A stretch of DNA of 47,605 nt. Origin: an uncultured Pelagibacteraceae bacterium. Its GTDB lineage: Bacteria > Pseudomonadota > Alphaproteobacteria > Pelagibacterales > Pelagibacteraceae. The stretch spans positions 1 to 47,605 of the forward strand of contig CACESO010000008.1 of assembly GCA_902562205.1 (NCBI GenBank). The letters are read 5' to 3'. Numbering within the stretch: position 1 is the stretch's first letter; each line of letters begins with the position of its first letter. Positions 6,532 through 14,494 of the stretch are shown one piece after another. The notes beneath the pieces were generated by a model. The model searched no databases. It worked only from the letters and a program-made list of their open reading frames with translations, and was not told the DNA's origin. A program made the translations under genes and the position numbers.

Positions 6532-7428
6532 TTAATTGAAATATCTTAAAGCAAAGAATACCACAATAGGAATAGTGATAAATGACATTAAGGTTGATGT
6601 AACAATTGTGCTTGCAATACTATCAACAATTTTTTTGGGAGAATACATGCTTCCAACTAAATAGTTCAATATAGCACTTGGCATTGCACTTTGTATTAAA
6701 AGTACGCCTGCAGGAAATCCTGAAAGATCAAAATAATAAATAACAGCAAAGCCTATAATGGGACCTATTATAATTCTTAAAAATGAAAATATGATTGAGT
6801 CTCGAAAAGAAAATTTAAACCTTGTTAATGCAATACCCAAAGACATCAATACTAAAAAAATAGTTGCATAAGTCAGAAGAAAAGTTGTGTTTTCAAGAAA
6901 TAAAGGTGTTTTGATATCAAAAAATAGAAAAAAAACAGAGACTATAATTGCGTATACAGGTGGACTTTTAATAAGTATATCAAATGAAAATTTTTTTTTT
7001 GCTAAAAAAACACCTAATGTGAAATGAAATAGAATAATTACGGAAGCAACAGCAGAAGCTACTCCTAAACCTTGAGTTCCATAGGCAAATAAACAAATTG
7101 GAACACCCATATTCCCAGTATTTGGAAGAATTAATGGTGGAAGTTCCATACTAAGATCTTTTTTAAGGAGAAAAAGTACTATAAGTCCAACTATTGCAAA
7201 ACCACCAATCATTAAAATAGCATATGCAAAGTAATGAACAAAAATACTTAGAGTTATACCTGTTGTCGTAACAGTATAAAAGATCATCGCTGGTGTACCA
7301 ATATTTCCAGCAAAATTTGTTATAAAATTAGTGTCAAATTTTGGATTTTTTTTACCTAAATAGTAACCAATACCTATGACAAAAAAAACTGGAAAAATAA
7401 CTTCAAATATCTTTACGTATATTTCCAT
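6532..7428 (-). CDS. AEC (auxin efflux carrier) family permease
   Basis: 298 aa with about ten predicted membrane helices. The AEC family covers secondary carriers for organic acids and related compounds; the substrate here is unknown. Seen: an N-terminal helix with FFVIGIGYYLGKK, the conserved N-proximal NFAGNIGTPAMIF, LPNTGNMGVPICLFAYG near residue 100-117 (the broken-helix NxGN.G.P motif), and a C-terminal QSAMPSAILNYLV mirroring it near residue 245-257. It starts two bases after the hom stop and precedes the DMT permease, all on the minus strand, which suggests a shared transcript. Confidence 0.9.
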   Translation of the reverse strand: MEIYVKIFEVIFPVFFVIGIGYYLGKKNPKFDTNFITNFAGNIGTPAMIFYTVTTTGITLSIFVHYFAYAILMIGGFAIVGLIVLFLLKKDLSMELPPLILPNTGNMGVPICLFAYGTQGLGVASAVASVIILFHFTLGVFLAKKKFSFDILIKSPPVYAIIVSVFFLFFDIKTPLFLENTTFLLTYATIFLVLMSLGIALTRFKFSFRDSIIFSFLRIIIGPIIGFAVIYYFDLSGFPAGVLLIQSAMPSAILNYLVGSMYSPKKIVDSIASTIVTSTLMSFITIPIVVFFALRYFN

Positions 7429-7430
7429 TA

Positions 7431-8720
7431 CTAAAAAAGCCTTAATAAAACAGGCTTTTTAAGCACATTTTTGTTTTTTTGTAACGATCTAACACATTTA
7501 TCTGAATTTATTTGTTTAGTTGCATGTGTAATAATAACAATTGAAGCTGTTTTGTTTTTATTATTCGGAATTTGTATTAATCTTTGAATAGAAATTTTAT
7601 TATTAGCTAAGTTTTTTGTGATTTGAGATAATACACCCTGTTTGTCTTTTACTTCAAATCGAATATACAGAGAATTTTCATAATTATTAAGATCATAACT
7701 TCTAATTTTATTTCGTTTTGCATTAGGAATGCCAAAAGGATATTTAATATTTCCTCTCAAAATTGACATTAAATCTGACATTAGTGCCGATGATGTAGGT
7801 TCAGGCCCTGCCCCTTCACCTTGCAAAACACTCTCTCCAACTGGTTTTCCCTCTAATATTACTGCGTTCATTACGCCGCCTACATTTCCAATATATGTAT
7901 TCTTTTTGACCAAACATGGGTGAACCCTTTCAAAAAGCTTATTATTGATGATTTCTGTAATACCTAATAGTTTTATTCTTAGATTTAATTGATCTGCTAT
8001 TTCAAAATCCTTTGGTTCGACATTTTCTATTCCTTCCATCAAAGAAACCGAATTCGACAAACGTTTATTAAATGCTAAGGCAGATAGAATTTTAACTTTA
8101 GCAAGTGCGTCATACCCATTTAAATCTAATTTTGGATTACCTAGTTCCGCATAGCCCAATTTTTGGGCTTTAGTTAGTACATTTTTAAAATTATCTTTTG
8201 TTTTTTCCATCTCAGATAATATGTAATTACATGTTCCGTTCAATATTCCATAAACTTTTGTAATGTGATTAGTTGCAAGGCTATCTTTTATTGTCCTAAG
8301 AATTGGAATACCACCTCCAACTGATGCTTCAAACTCCAAATTTACTCTTTTATTTTCAGCAATTGAAGAAAGTTTGTCACCATGTTTTGATATTAAGGCT
8401 TTGTTGGGTGTTATAACATGAATTTTCCTATTTAAAGCAAACTCAACACATCTTTTTGACATTCCATCTGATAACCCAATACATTCAAATAAAATATCAA
8501 CTTGTTTACTCTTAAGCATTTTAATTGGATCTTTAAAAAAGATTTTTTTATTTATTGGATATCTTCTTTTTTTATTTTTATTTCTTGCTGACAAACCAAC
8601 AATTTTTATTTTTTTTCCTGTTAAAAGCTGAATAGTTTTTTGATTTCTTTTAAGCTCATTATAAAGAAAAATTCCTATTTGTCCTAAACCTACAATTGCT
8701 ATATTAAATTCTTTTTTCAT
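7431..8720 (-). CDS. hom: Homoserine dehydrogenase
   Basis: 429 aa, typical for the monofunctional enzyme with a C-terminal ACT domain. It reduces aspartate semialdehyde to homoserine with NAD(P)H, at the branch to threonine and methionine. Seen: the Rossmann motif GLGQIGIFLY near residue 11-20; TPNKALISKHG near residue 104-114; ILNGTCNYIL (NGTxN) near residue 160; LDLNGYDALAKVKILSALAF with the catalytic Asp/Lys near residue 198-217; and VQGEGAGPEPTSSAL-like sequence near residue 300. The ACT domain (residues ~350-429) suggests feedback control by threonine. Its ATG overlaps the TAA of the small lipoprotein gene (TAATG), so it is probably translationally coupled to it. Confidence 0.96.
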   Translation of the reverse strand: MKKEFNIAIVGLGQIGIFLYNELKRNQKTIQLLTGKKIKIVGLSARNKNKKRRYPINKKIFFKDPIKMLKSKQVDILFECIGLSDGMSKRCVEFALNRKIHVITPNKALISKHGDKLSSIAENKRVNLEFEASVGGGIPILRTIKDSLATNHITKVYGILNGTCNYILSEMEKTKDNFKNVLTKAQKLGYAELGNPKLDLNGYDALAKVKILSALAFNKRLSNSVSLMEGIENVEPKDFEIADQLNLRIKLLGITEIINNKLFERVHPCLVKKNTYIGNVGGVMNAVILEGKPVGESVLQGEGAGPEPTSSALMSDLMSILRGNIKYPFGIPNAKRNKIRSYDLNNYENSLYIRFEVKDKQGVLSQITKNLANNKISIQRLIQIPNNKNKTASIVIITHATKQINSDKCVRSLQKNKNVLKKPVLLRLF

Positions 8721-8881
8721 TAGTCTATATTTGGGTAATCTTTAATGTTTCCATTATTTTCAATCAAAACTCTAAACTCTTCGAAAGTCATTTTTTTATT
8801 AATATCGATAACCTCTGTCTTAAGATCTTGTTTAGTGCATGAAGTTATAAAAATGAATATTGTTATTAAAAAATATCTCAT
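8720..8881 (-). CDS. Small lipoprotein between argC and hom
   Basis: 53 aa, not long enough for routine calling. The ATG at 8879-8881 overlaps the argC stop (ATGA), and the TAA overlaps the hom ATG (TAATG). Seen: a basic start (MRYF), a hydrophobic core, and a lipobox ending in FITSC with Cys 15, so after processing a ~39-residue lipidated, charged peptide would remain (KQDLKTEVIDINKK...). The perfectly nested start and stop overlaps and the clean signal sequence strongly suggest a translated gene. I recognise no family. Function is unknown; location is probably the inner or outer membrane, facing the periplasm. Confidence 0.75.
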   Translation of the reverse strand: MRYFLITIFIFITSCTKQDLKTEVIDINKKMTFEEFRVLIENNGNIKDYPNID

Positions 8882-9894
8882 TTTAAACCCTCGTTTAATT
8901 TAAAATTAAAGATAAGATTTAAATTTTGAACAGCTTGCCCTGCTCCACCTTTTATCAAATTGTCTATGCTGCTAAGAATTATTAATTTTTTTTTATCTTT
9001 AGATTTACAAACTGATATCTGACAACTATTTGTGTTAATAACATCATTTGTGCTTAGAGCTTTATTCTTTAATATTTTTATAAATTTATGGCTCATATAA
9101 AATCTTCTTAATTCATTGTATATCTTATTCAAATTTGCTTTGCTTTTATAATTTAAATAAATAGTTGATAAAATCCCACGAAACATAGGTAGTATATGAG
9201 GAGTGAAAGTAAATTCTATGCTCTTTTTAATATAACTCAATTCCTGCTGAATTTCTGCATTATGTCTATGATAACCTATTCCATAAGCGCTTGTTGAACC
9301 ATATAGATTTTTATTTTTAAATTTTTTATGAACGCCACGACCAGCTCCAGAAAAACCTGATTTTGAGTCAATAACAATATTCTTAAAATCAATTAAATTT
9401 TTTTTGATTAAAGGAAATAGCGGCAAAAGTATAGATGTAGGGTAACAGCCTGGACAAGCTATAATTTTTGCTTTTGATAAATTTTTCTTATTAATTTCAG
9501 ATAAGCCATAAACACTTTTCTTAAGATTATCTAAAGATTTATGTTTAATCCCATAATATTTGTTATAAATTTTTGGATTCTTTAATCTAAAATCAGCTGA
9601 TAGATCAATCATGATATTTTTTTTTAATAGTTTGTTAGCAATTTTTTGAGACTCACCATTGGGTAATGATGTAAATATAACATCCACATCTTTAAATAGT
9701 TTATAATTAATCTTAGTTATCTTTGGTAGCTTATATTTCTTTAAATCTTTATCATAAGATGAAATATTCTTACCAACAGATGTATTGCCACAAAGATATT
9801 TTATTTTAATATTTTTGTGTTTACATAAAAGTTTTACTAACTGAGTTCCGATATAACCCGTTGAGCCAGCAATTAATACATTAAGTTTATCCAT
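8878..9894 (-). CDS. argC: N-acetyl-gamma-glutamyl-phosphate reductase
   Basis: 338 aa. It carries out the NADPH-dependent reduction of N-acetylglutamyl phosphate to the semialdehyde in arginine synthesis. Seen: the N-terminal AGSTGYIGTQLVKLL nucleotide-binding motif; FTSLPNGESQKIA near residue 70-82; DLSADFRL near residue 97-104; the active-site ACPGCYPTS (catalytic Cys) near residue 146-154; SGFSGAGRG near residue 180; and HRHNAEIQQEL near residue 207-217. All catalytic elements are present and the length matches the long argC type. It sits 33 bases downstream of rpsI, an unusual but strand-consistent neighbour, and its stop overlaps the start of the small lipoprotein gene. Confidence 0.96.
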   Translation of the reverse strand: MDKLNVLIAGSTGYIGTQLVKLLCKHKNIKIKYLCGNTSVGKNISSYDKDLKKYKLPKITKINYKLFKDVDVIFTSLPNGESQKIANKLLKKNIMIDLSADFRLKNPKIYNKYYGIKHKSLDNLKKSVYGLSEINKKNLSKAKIIACPGCYPTSILLPLFPLIKKNLIDFKNIVIDSKSGFSGAGRGVHKKFKNKNLYGSTSAYGIGYHRHNAEIQQELSYIKKSIEFTFTPHILPMFRGILSTIYLNYKSKANLNKIYNELRRFYMSHKFIKILKNKALSTNDVINTNSCQISVCKSKDKKKLIILSSIDNLIKGGAGQAVQNLNLIFNFKLNEGLK

Positions 9895-9927
9895 AAATTA
9901 TTATAACAGTTGATTGTAAAAAAGTAA

Positions 9928-10350
9928 TTATCTTTTAGAAAACTGAAAGCTTCTTCTTGCTTTTCTATGACCGTATTTTTTACGCTCAACAGAACGAGAA
10001 TCTCTCGTGGTAAGTTTTTCTTTTTTTAAAGGAGCTTTAAATGAAGCATCGAACAACAATAAAGCTTTAGAAATACCATGTATCATGGCTCCAACTTGAC
10101 CGCTATGTCCACCACCCTTCACAGAACATCTTACATCGTAAGAAGTAGATTGTTCAATAAGTTCAAAAGGACGTAACAATTGATTCACATGATTTGATCT
10201 TTTAAAATATTCATCATATTTTTTTCCATTAACAAAAATATTTCCACTTCCCTTTTTAAGCCAAACTTTCGCAATTGACTTTTTTCTTCTTCCAGTAGCA
10301 TATTTGCTGTCTGTAAAATTACCCATATTTTGTATATTTTCTGTGGCCAT
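9928..10350 (-). CDS. rpsI: 30S ribosomal protein S9
   Basis: 140 aa. Small-subunit ribosomal protein whose basic tail reaches the P-site tRNA. Seen: YATGRRKKSIAKVWL at residues ~18-32, GSGNIFVNGKKYDEYF, VKGGGHSGQVGAMIHGISKAL near residue 78-98, and the C-terminal KKYGHRKARRSFQFSKR, ending in the SKR sequence typical of S9. It starts two bases after rplM, the usual L13-S9 pairing, so both come from one transcript. Confidence 0.98.
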   Translation of the reverse strand: MATENIQNMGNFTDSKYATGRRKKSIAKVWLKKGSGNIFVNGKKYDEYFKRSNHVNQLLRPFELIEQSTSYDVRCSVKGGGHSGQVGAMIHGISKALLLFDASFKAPLKKEKLTTRDSRSVERKKYGHRKARRSFQFSKR

Positions 10351-10352
10351 AA

Positions 10353-10811
10353 TTAATTTCTGACGATATTTTTATTATTTAATTTTGAGACATCAATTAA
10401 CACTGGGTTTTGAGACTCATGAGGATGTTTTTCTCCAACATAAACTTTTAGTTTTGATAATTGTTTTTTTCCTAGAGGTCCACCTGGCAACATTCTTTTA
10501 ACAGCCAATTTTAAAACTTCCTCTGGCTTTTTTTGATGTAATTTTTCAGGTGTTGTTTCTTTAATACCACCCGGATAACCTGTATGTCGGTAATACTTTT
10601 TATTTTCAAATTTATTTCCCGTAAATTTTACGTGTTCTATATTTTTTACTACTACAAAATCACCATGATCCATGTGAGGTGAGAATTTAGGGCTATTTTT
10701 ACCTCTAATTATTTTTGTAATTATAGTAGCTAATCTACCTACAACAGCATTTTTGGCATCAATTTCATACCACTTACAGTTTATTTCACTTTTTTTAACG
10801 AATTTAGTCAT
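10353..10811 (-). CDS. rplM: 50S ribosomal protein L13
   Basis: 152 aa. Early-assembling large-subunit protein. Seen: WYEIDAKNAVVGRLATII at residues ~14-31, the HMDHGDFVVVKN block near residue 47-57, YYRHTGYPGG near residue 73-82, and the AVKRMLPGGPLGKKQLSKLKVY motif near residue 104-125. It heads the rplM-rpsI-argC-lipoprotein-hom run on the minus strand. The 164 bases upstream, shared with divergent metY, must carry its promoter. I see no obvious L13 autoregulatory leader. Confidence 0.98.
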   Translation of the reverse strand: MTKFVKKSEINCKWYEIDAKNAVVGRLATIITKIIRGKNSPKFSPHMDHGDFVVVKNIEHVKFTGNKFENKKYYRHTGYPGGIKETTPEKLHQKKPEEVLKLAVKRMLPGGPLGKKQLSKLKVYVGEKHPHESQNPVLIDVSKLNNKNIVRN

Positions 10812-10902
10812 GTTTGCGGGGATTAATACTTAGAAATAGCTTATTGTCAAATTATTATATTTATCTTGTTTTTTCCAATTATCTTATGATAGCCTAAATA
10901 AT

Positions 10903-10975
10903 TATATGAAAGTAGTGCATAATTCACAATTTCTACTGATCAAAAAACACAAATCATCAACGAAGGGAGAAAAAA
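10903..10975 (+). promoter_or_regulatory. Leader of metY with hairpin and strong ribosome binding site; possible SAM-responsive element
   Basis: AGTAG 10911-10915 pairs with CTACT 10933-10937 (the inner GTG/CAC can add pairs), an A-rich stretch follows, and GAAGGGAG 10962-10969 is a near-ideal Shine-Dalgarno seven bases before the ATG. SAM-II/SAM-V riboswitches are known upstream of O-acetylhomoserine sulfhydrylase genes in SAR11 and marine metagenomes, so a SAM-controlled leader is expected here. I could not pair the hairpin loop convincingly with the Shine-Dalgarno region as an H-type pseudoknot, so the assignment rests mainly on context. Confidence 0.35.
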
Positions 10976-12301
10976 ATGAGTAAATCAAAGAATCCAGAGA
11001 CTATTGCTCTACATGGTGGTGAATATAGAAGTGATCCAGCAACTACAGCAGTTGCCGTTCCGATTTATAGAACAACATCATATCAGTTTAATAATACTGG
11101 ACATGCAGCAAATCTATTTGCGCTTAAAGAGTTTGGAAATATCTATACAAGGATCATGAACCCAACAAATGATGTCTTAGAAAAAAGAGTTGCGGCTATT
11201 GAAAACGGACTAGCTTGTGTGACTGTTGGTTCTGGTCAAGCAGCTTCTACTTTTGCAATTCTAAACGTATGTCAGTCAGGTGATAACTTTGTTAGTTCAA
11301 CAGATCTATATGGTGGCACAGTAAACTTATTTACACATACATTAAAAAAACTTGGTATTGAAGTAAGGTACGCTGATCCATCTGATCCAAAAAATTTTGA
11401 AAAAGCAATTGATGACAGAACTAGATGTTTCTATGCAGAAACATTGCCTAATCCTGCTTTAAGAGTTTTTCCAATTAAAGAAGTTTCAGATATTGGAAGA
11501 AAGCACAATATACCTCTAATAATGGATAATACTGCAGCACCAGTTATATGTAAGCCATTAGACCATGGTGCAGCTGTTGTTGTTCATTCTTTAACTAAAT
11601 TCATTGGAGGTCATGGTACAGTAATTGGTGGATGTTTAGTTGATGGAGGAAATTTTGACTGGACAGCTGATCCAAAAAGACAACCATTGTTTAATGAACC
11701 AGATATGAGTTACGGTGGAGCAAAATGGGGTGAAGTCGTACCTCAATTGACTGGAGCTAATGTATCTTTTGCCGTAAGAGCAAGAGTATGTTTATTAAGG
11801 GACTTGGGAGCACCTTTAGCTCCTGACAACGCTTGGGGTATCATTCAAGGTCTAGAAACAGCACCTTTAAGAATGAAACAACACTGTTCAAATGCAGAAA
11901 AGGCTGTTGATTTTTTAACTAAACACAAAAATGTTGAGAGAGTTATATATCCAACACTTCACAAAGGAGCGGTTGGCGATAGAACTAAGAAATATTTTTC
12001 TGGAGGTAACGGCGCTCTAGTAGGTATTGAAGTTAAAGGTGGTGTAGAAGCTGGTAAAAAGTTTATTGAGGCTTTAAAAATGTTTTATCATGTAGCAAAT
12101 ATTGGAGATGCTAGAAGTTTAGCTATCCACCCTGCTACAACTACACATAGTCAGCTTACTGAAGAAGAATTATTAGCAGCTGGAGTTACACCTGGATACA
12201 TAAGACTATCAATAGGTATTGAGCATCCAGATGATATTATTGCAGACTTAAAGCAGGCACTTGATGCTTCAGGTAAACCAAGTCTGAAGGCTGTAAGTTA
12301 A
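10976..12301 (+). CDS. metY: O-acetylhomoserine sulfhydrylase (PLP-dependent)
   Basis: 441 aa, the length of the O-acetylhomoserine/O-acetylserine sulfhydrylase branch of the Cys/Met-metabolism PLP family (cystathionine gamma-synthases are shorter, about 380-390). It makes homocysteine from O-acetylhomoserine and sulfide. Seen: PIYRTTSYQF near residue 28-37, YTRIMNPTNDVLEKR, the phosphate-binding VGSGQAASTFA, DNTAAPVICKPLDHGAAVVVHS leading to the Schiff-base Lys 208 in SLTKFIGGHG, and HPATTTHSQLTEEEL near residue 380-395. A GAAGGGAG ribosome binding site supports the start. Convergent with ctaA, sharing TTAA at the stops. It connects with homoserine made by hom about 2 kb away. Thiol substrate (sulfide versus methanethiol) cannot be decided from sequence. 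Confidence 0.94.
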   Translation: MSKSKNPETIALHGGEYRSDPATTAVAVPIYRTTSYQFNNTGHAANLFALKEFGNIYTRIMNPTNDVLEKRVAAIENGLACVTVGSGQAASTFAILNVCQSGDNFVSSTDLYGGTVNLFTHTLKKLGIEVRYADPSDPKNFEKAIDDRTRCFYAETLPNPALRVFPIKEVSDIGRKHNIPLIMDNTAAPVICKPLDHGAAVVVHSLTKFIGGHGTVIGGCLVDGGNFDWTADPKRQPLFNEPDMSYGGAKWGEVVPQLTGANVSFAVRARVCLLRDLGAPLAPDNAWGIIQGLETAPLRMKQHCSNAEKAVDFLTKHKNVERVIYPTLHKGAVGDRTKKYFSGGNGALVGIEVKGGVEAGKKFIEALKMFYHVANIGDARSLAIHPATTTHSQLTEEELLAAGVTPGYIRLSIGIEHPDDIIADLKQALDASGKPSLKAVS

Positions 12302-13314
12302 TTTTTCTTAGTGTTTATAAATAAAAAATAAACACTAAAGCTTACAAGTAGAATTGAACTAATTTGGTGCATAGATGCTATAAACATTTGTGCACCACTA
12401 GTTACTGTCAAAATTCCTAACACTATTTGAAGCAATAATATTAAACCTAAAACTATAACTGTTTTATTAAACTTTATTAATTTATTCGAAATTACCAAAT
12501 AAAGAGTAATCAAATATACAGACATTATAATGTATGCAAGATTTCGATGCATAAATTGAACAAGAGACGGTTCACTAAAAGCTGAAATCTTAAACAAGTT
12601 GTAGATATTATTGTCATTTGGAAAAAACGTTGATCCCATTAATGGCCATGAATTATAAATTTTTCCAGCATCCATACCCGAAACAAAAGCACCAACAATT
12701 ATTTGTAAAAAAATCAAGAAAATGAAGATCTCAGGTAATTTAAATTTTATATACCCATAGTTAGAATTTAATTTTATTTTAAGATTAAAAATTTGCCAAA
12801 GTATGAGTGTTAAGATTATAAAGGCAGTTGTTAAGTGAAGAGATAACCTAAAATGGCTTACATCAACTTTGTTTACTAATCCGCTCATAACCATATACCA
12901 ACCTATAAAACCTTGAACACATATGAGTACAAATATAAATATATATGATTTAGTTTTTTTTAAACCTAGTCTGAAAATAAAATATATTAATGGTATTAGA
13001 AAAAATAAACCTATTATTCTACCCAAAAATCTATGAGCCCACTCCCACCAGAAAATTACTTTAAATTCATCTAGTGACATATTGAAGTTTTGTAATTTAT
13101 ATTCAGGTATTTCCTTATATAGATTAAAATAAACAACCCATTCAGTATTTGAAAAAGGCGGTAAAAATCCCTTAAATAATTCCCATTCAGTAATTGATAG
13201 ACCTGAGTCAGTTAATCTTGTAAGTCCACCAACAACTATTATTGATGAAACTAAGATAAACATAATGATTAACCAAAAAGACAGTAAATTTTCGATACTT
13301 TTATTTATGTACAT
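12298..13314 (-). CDS. ctaA: Heme A synthase (COX15/CtaA)
   Basis: 338 aa, about eight membrane helices, as usual for the alphaproteobacterial (COX15) type. It oxidises the C8 methyl of heme O to give heme A for aa3-type cytochrome oxidase. Seen: VVGGLTRLTDSGLSITEWE near residue 27-45, the heme-binding His in WEWAHRFLGR near residue 90-100, HFRLSLHLTTAF near residue 155-166, and the second-half His residues in FMHRNLAY and SMHQISS near residues 255 and 315. All four conserved His are present. Its end overlaps the end of metY by four bases. It is divergent from the chorismate mutase gene, with a 43-base gap that must hold both promoters. Confidence 0.96.
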   Translation of the reverse strand: MYINKSIENLLSFWLIIMFILVSSIIVVGGLTRLTDSGLSITEWELFKGFLPPFSNTEWVVYFNLYKEIPEYKLQNFNMSLDEFKVIFWWEWAHRFLGRIIGLFFLIPLIYFIFRLGLKKTKSYIFIFVLICVQGFIGWYMVMSGLVNKVDVSHFRLSLHLTTAFIILTLILWQIFNLKIKLNSNYGYIKFKLPEIFIFLIFLQIIVGAFVSGMDAGKIYNSWPLMGSTFFPNDNNIYNLFKISAFSEPSLVQFMHRNLAYIIMSVYLITLYLVISNKLIKFNKTVIVLGLILLLQIVLGILTVTSGAQMFIASMHQISSILLVSFSVYFLFINTKKN

Positions 13315-13357
13315 ATATGAATAAATATAATAATTATAATTAAATCCAAAAGATTAA

Positions 13358-13651
13358 ATGTCGCCTAATAATAGAAAAAAATTAATTGTTTTAAGAAAAA
13401 AACTAGATTTACTTGATAATCAACTAATCAAAATATTAAAAAAGAGATTTAATGTTGTTCAAAATGTCCTAAAACTTAAAGAAAAAAAGAGTGAAATAAT
13501 TGATAGAAAAAGAATTAATGTAATTTTAAATAATATTAAGAAAAAATCCAAAAAGAATAAAATAGATACTAGGATTACTCTAAAGGTATGGAAAAGTATG
13601 ATTAACGCTTTTATTCAATACGAATTTAGAAATTTTAAGAAAAAAAGATAA
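13358..13651 (+). CDS. Chorismate mutase (AroQ type, monofunctional)
   Basis: 97 aa. It rearranges chorismate to prephenate on the way to phenylalanine and tyrosine. Seen: LRKKLDLLDNQLIKILKKRFNVV with the helix-1 pattern (Leu-Asp-x-x-Asp...Leu...R), LKEKKSEIIDRKR near residue 42-55 (the Lys/Asp-x-x-R active-site segment), and a C-terminal helix with WKSMINAFIQYE supplying the conserved Glu/Gln region. All-helical and about 90-100 residues, as for AroQ-alpha. Very Lys-rich. Convergent with rpmG, with only four bases between stop codons. Confidence 0.88.
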   Translation: MSPNNRKKLIVLRKKLDLLDNQLIKILKKRFNVVQNVLKLKEKKSEIIDRKRINVILNNIKKKSKKNKIDTRITLKVWKSMINAFIQYEFRNFKKKR

Positions 13652-13655
13652 GTTA

Positions 13656-13847
13656 TTATTTACTATGTGGAGGTAGTTTTTTTTCAACAAAAACTTCATG
13701 CTTCCTTGTAGAAGGATTATACTTTTTTGCTTTTAGCTTTATCTTAGCCTTTTCACCACCGGCTGGTTTTTTCACATAATAAAAAAATGGACTATCTGGT
13801 TTAGCCTCTGGAACTAATCTTACTTTAACGTGTGTTTTTTTTGCCAT
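13656..13847 (-). CDS. rpmG: 50S ribosomal protein L33
   Basis: 63 aa, slightly longer than the usual ~55. Seen: an N-terminal MAKKTHVKVRL, the SPFFYYVKK strand, and AKKYNPSTRKHEVFVEKKL, matching the family's KY(D/N)P..RKH..F.E.K block. It lacks the four zinc cysteines, as in the Cys-minus type common in alphaproteobacteria. An extra EAKPDSP/GGEKAKIK segment accounts for the added length. The start overlaps the end of the MerR-family gene by 23 bases, so it is translated from within that gene's end. Confidence 0.93.
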   Translation of the reverse strand: MAKKTHVKVRLVPEAKPDSPFFYYVKKPAGGEKAKIKLKAKKYNPSTRKHEVFVEKKLPPHSK

Positions 13848-14205
13848 TTGAAGTTTTTAAATTTTTTACTAATTTATTTATTTTATTAAGTTTAAATCTT
13901 AAATTTAGAGCATTTATAGTTTGATTTTCTTTACCGTCAATATTAAAAAAATCTTCATTTAGGTGTTTTTTTACACCTGATATAGTCATTCCTTTATCTT
14001 TAAGTAAAAATTTTATTTTCTTAAGAAGATCTATATTTTTTTCATCATAATGCCTCCTTTTATTTATTATGATTGGTTTTATCTGTTTAAACTCATTCTC
14101 CCAATATCGTATTGTATGAGTATTCTTTCTATCTCTAGTCGATACTAATTCCAATATTTCCGCAACTTCGCCAATAGTTTTATAGGCTTTCAAATTTTTT
14201 TTCAT
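13825..14205 (-). CDS. MerR-family transcriptional regulator
   Basis: 126 aa. Seen: a winged helix-turn-helix of MerR type, AYKTIGEVAEILEL at residues ~7-20 and HTIRYWENEF near residue 30-40, then RRHYDEKNIDLLKKIKFLLKDKGMTISGVKKHL near residue 51-84. The rest is a short charged helix with no Cys-based metal site. It sits directly after ihfA (26-base overlap), the standard alphaproteobacterial plsX-ihfA-merR arrangement, where the regulator's target is generally unknown. Overlap with rpmG at the 3' end. Confidence 0.92.
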   Translation of the reverse strand: MKKNLKAYKTIGEVAEILELVSTRDRKNTHTIRYWENEFKQIKPIIINKRRHYDEKNIDLLKKIKFLLKDKGMTISGVKKHLNEDFFNIDGKENQTINALNLRFKLNKINKLVKNLKTSNGKKNTR

Positions 14206-14494
14206 TTTTAGTATTAATAAATTTTTTAAATTCTTTAGATGGTTTAAATAATACTACATTTCTTTCTTTAATAATTTTTTCTTCTTTTGTCCTAGGGTTC
14301 CTTCCAACACGGCTTTTTTTAAAACGTATATGAAAAGTTCCAAAATTGGATATTTTAACAACTTTGTGTTTTTTAAGATTTTTAACAATATCAGACAAAA
14401 TATCTTCAAGAATGCTTTCGGACATTTTTTTTGAGTAGCCTATTTGCATAAATACTGAATTTATAATCTCTTTTTTTGTAAGATTTACTCTCAT
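14180..14494 (-). CDS. ihfA: Integration host factor alpha subunit
   Basis: 104 aa. DNA-bending protein of the HU/IHF family, acting as a heterodimer with IHF-beta in nucleoid structure and recombination. Seen: LTKKEIINSVFMQIGYSKK (helices 1-2), VVKISNFGTFHIRFKKSRVGRNPRT near residue 44-68 (the beta arm with the conserved Pro), and VVLFKPSKEFKKFIN at the end. Its ATG overlaps the plsX stop by one base. The neighbouring order (plsX before, merR after) favours ihfA over HU. In most alphaproteobacteria fabH stands between plsX and ihfA; here it does not. Confidence 0.93.
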   Translation of the reverse strand: MRVNLTKKEIINSVFMQIGYSKKMSESILEDILSDIVKNLKKHKVVKISNFGTFHIRFKKSRVGRNPRTKEEKIIKERNVVLFKPSKEFKKFINTKNEKKFESL

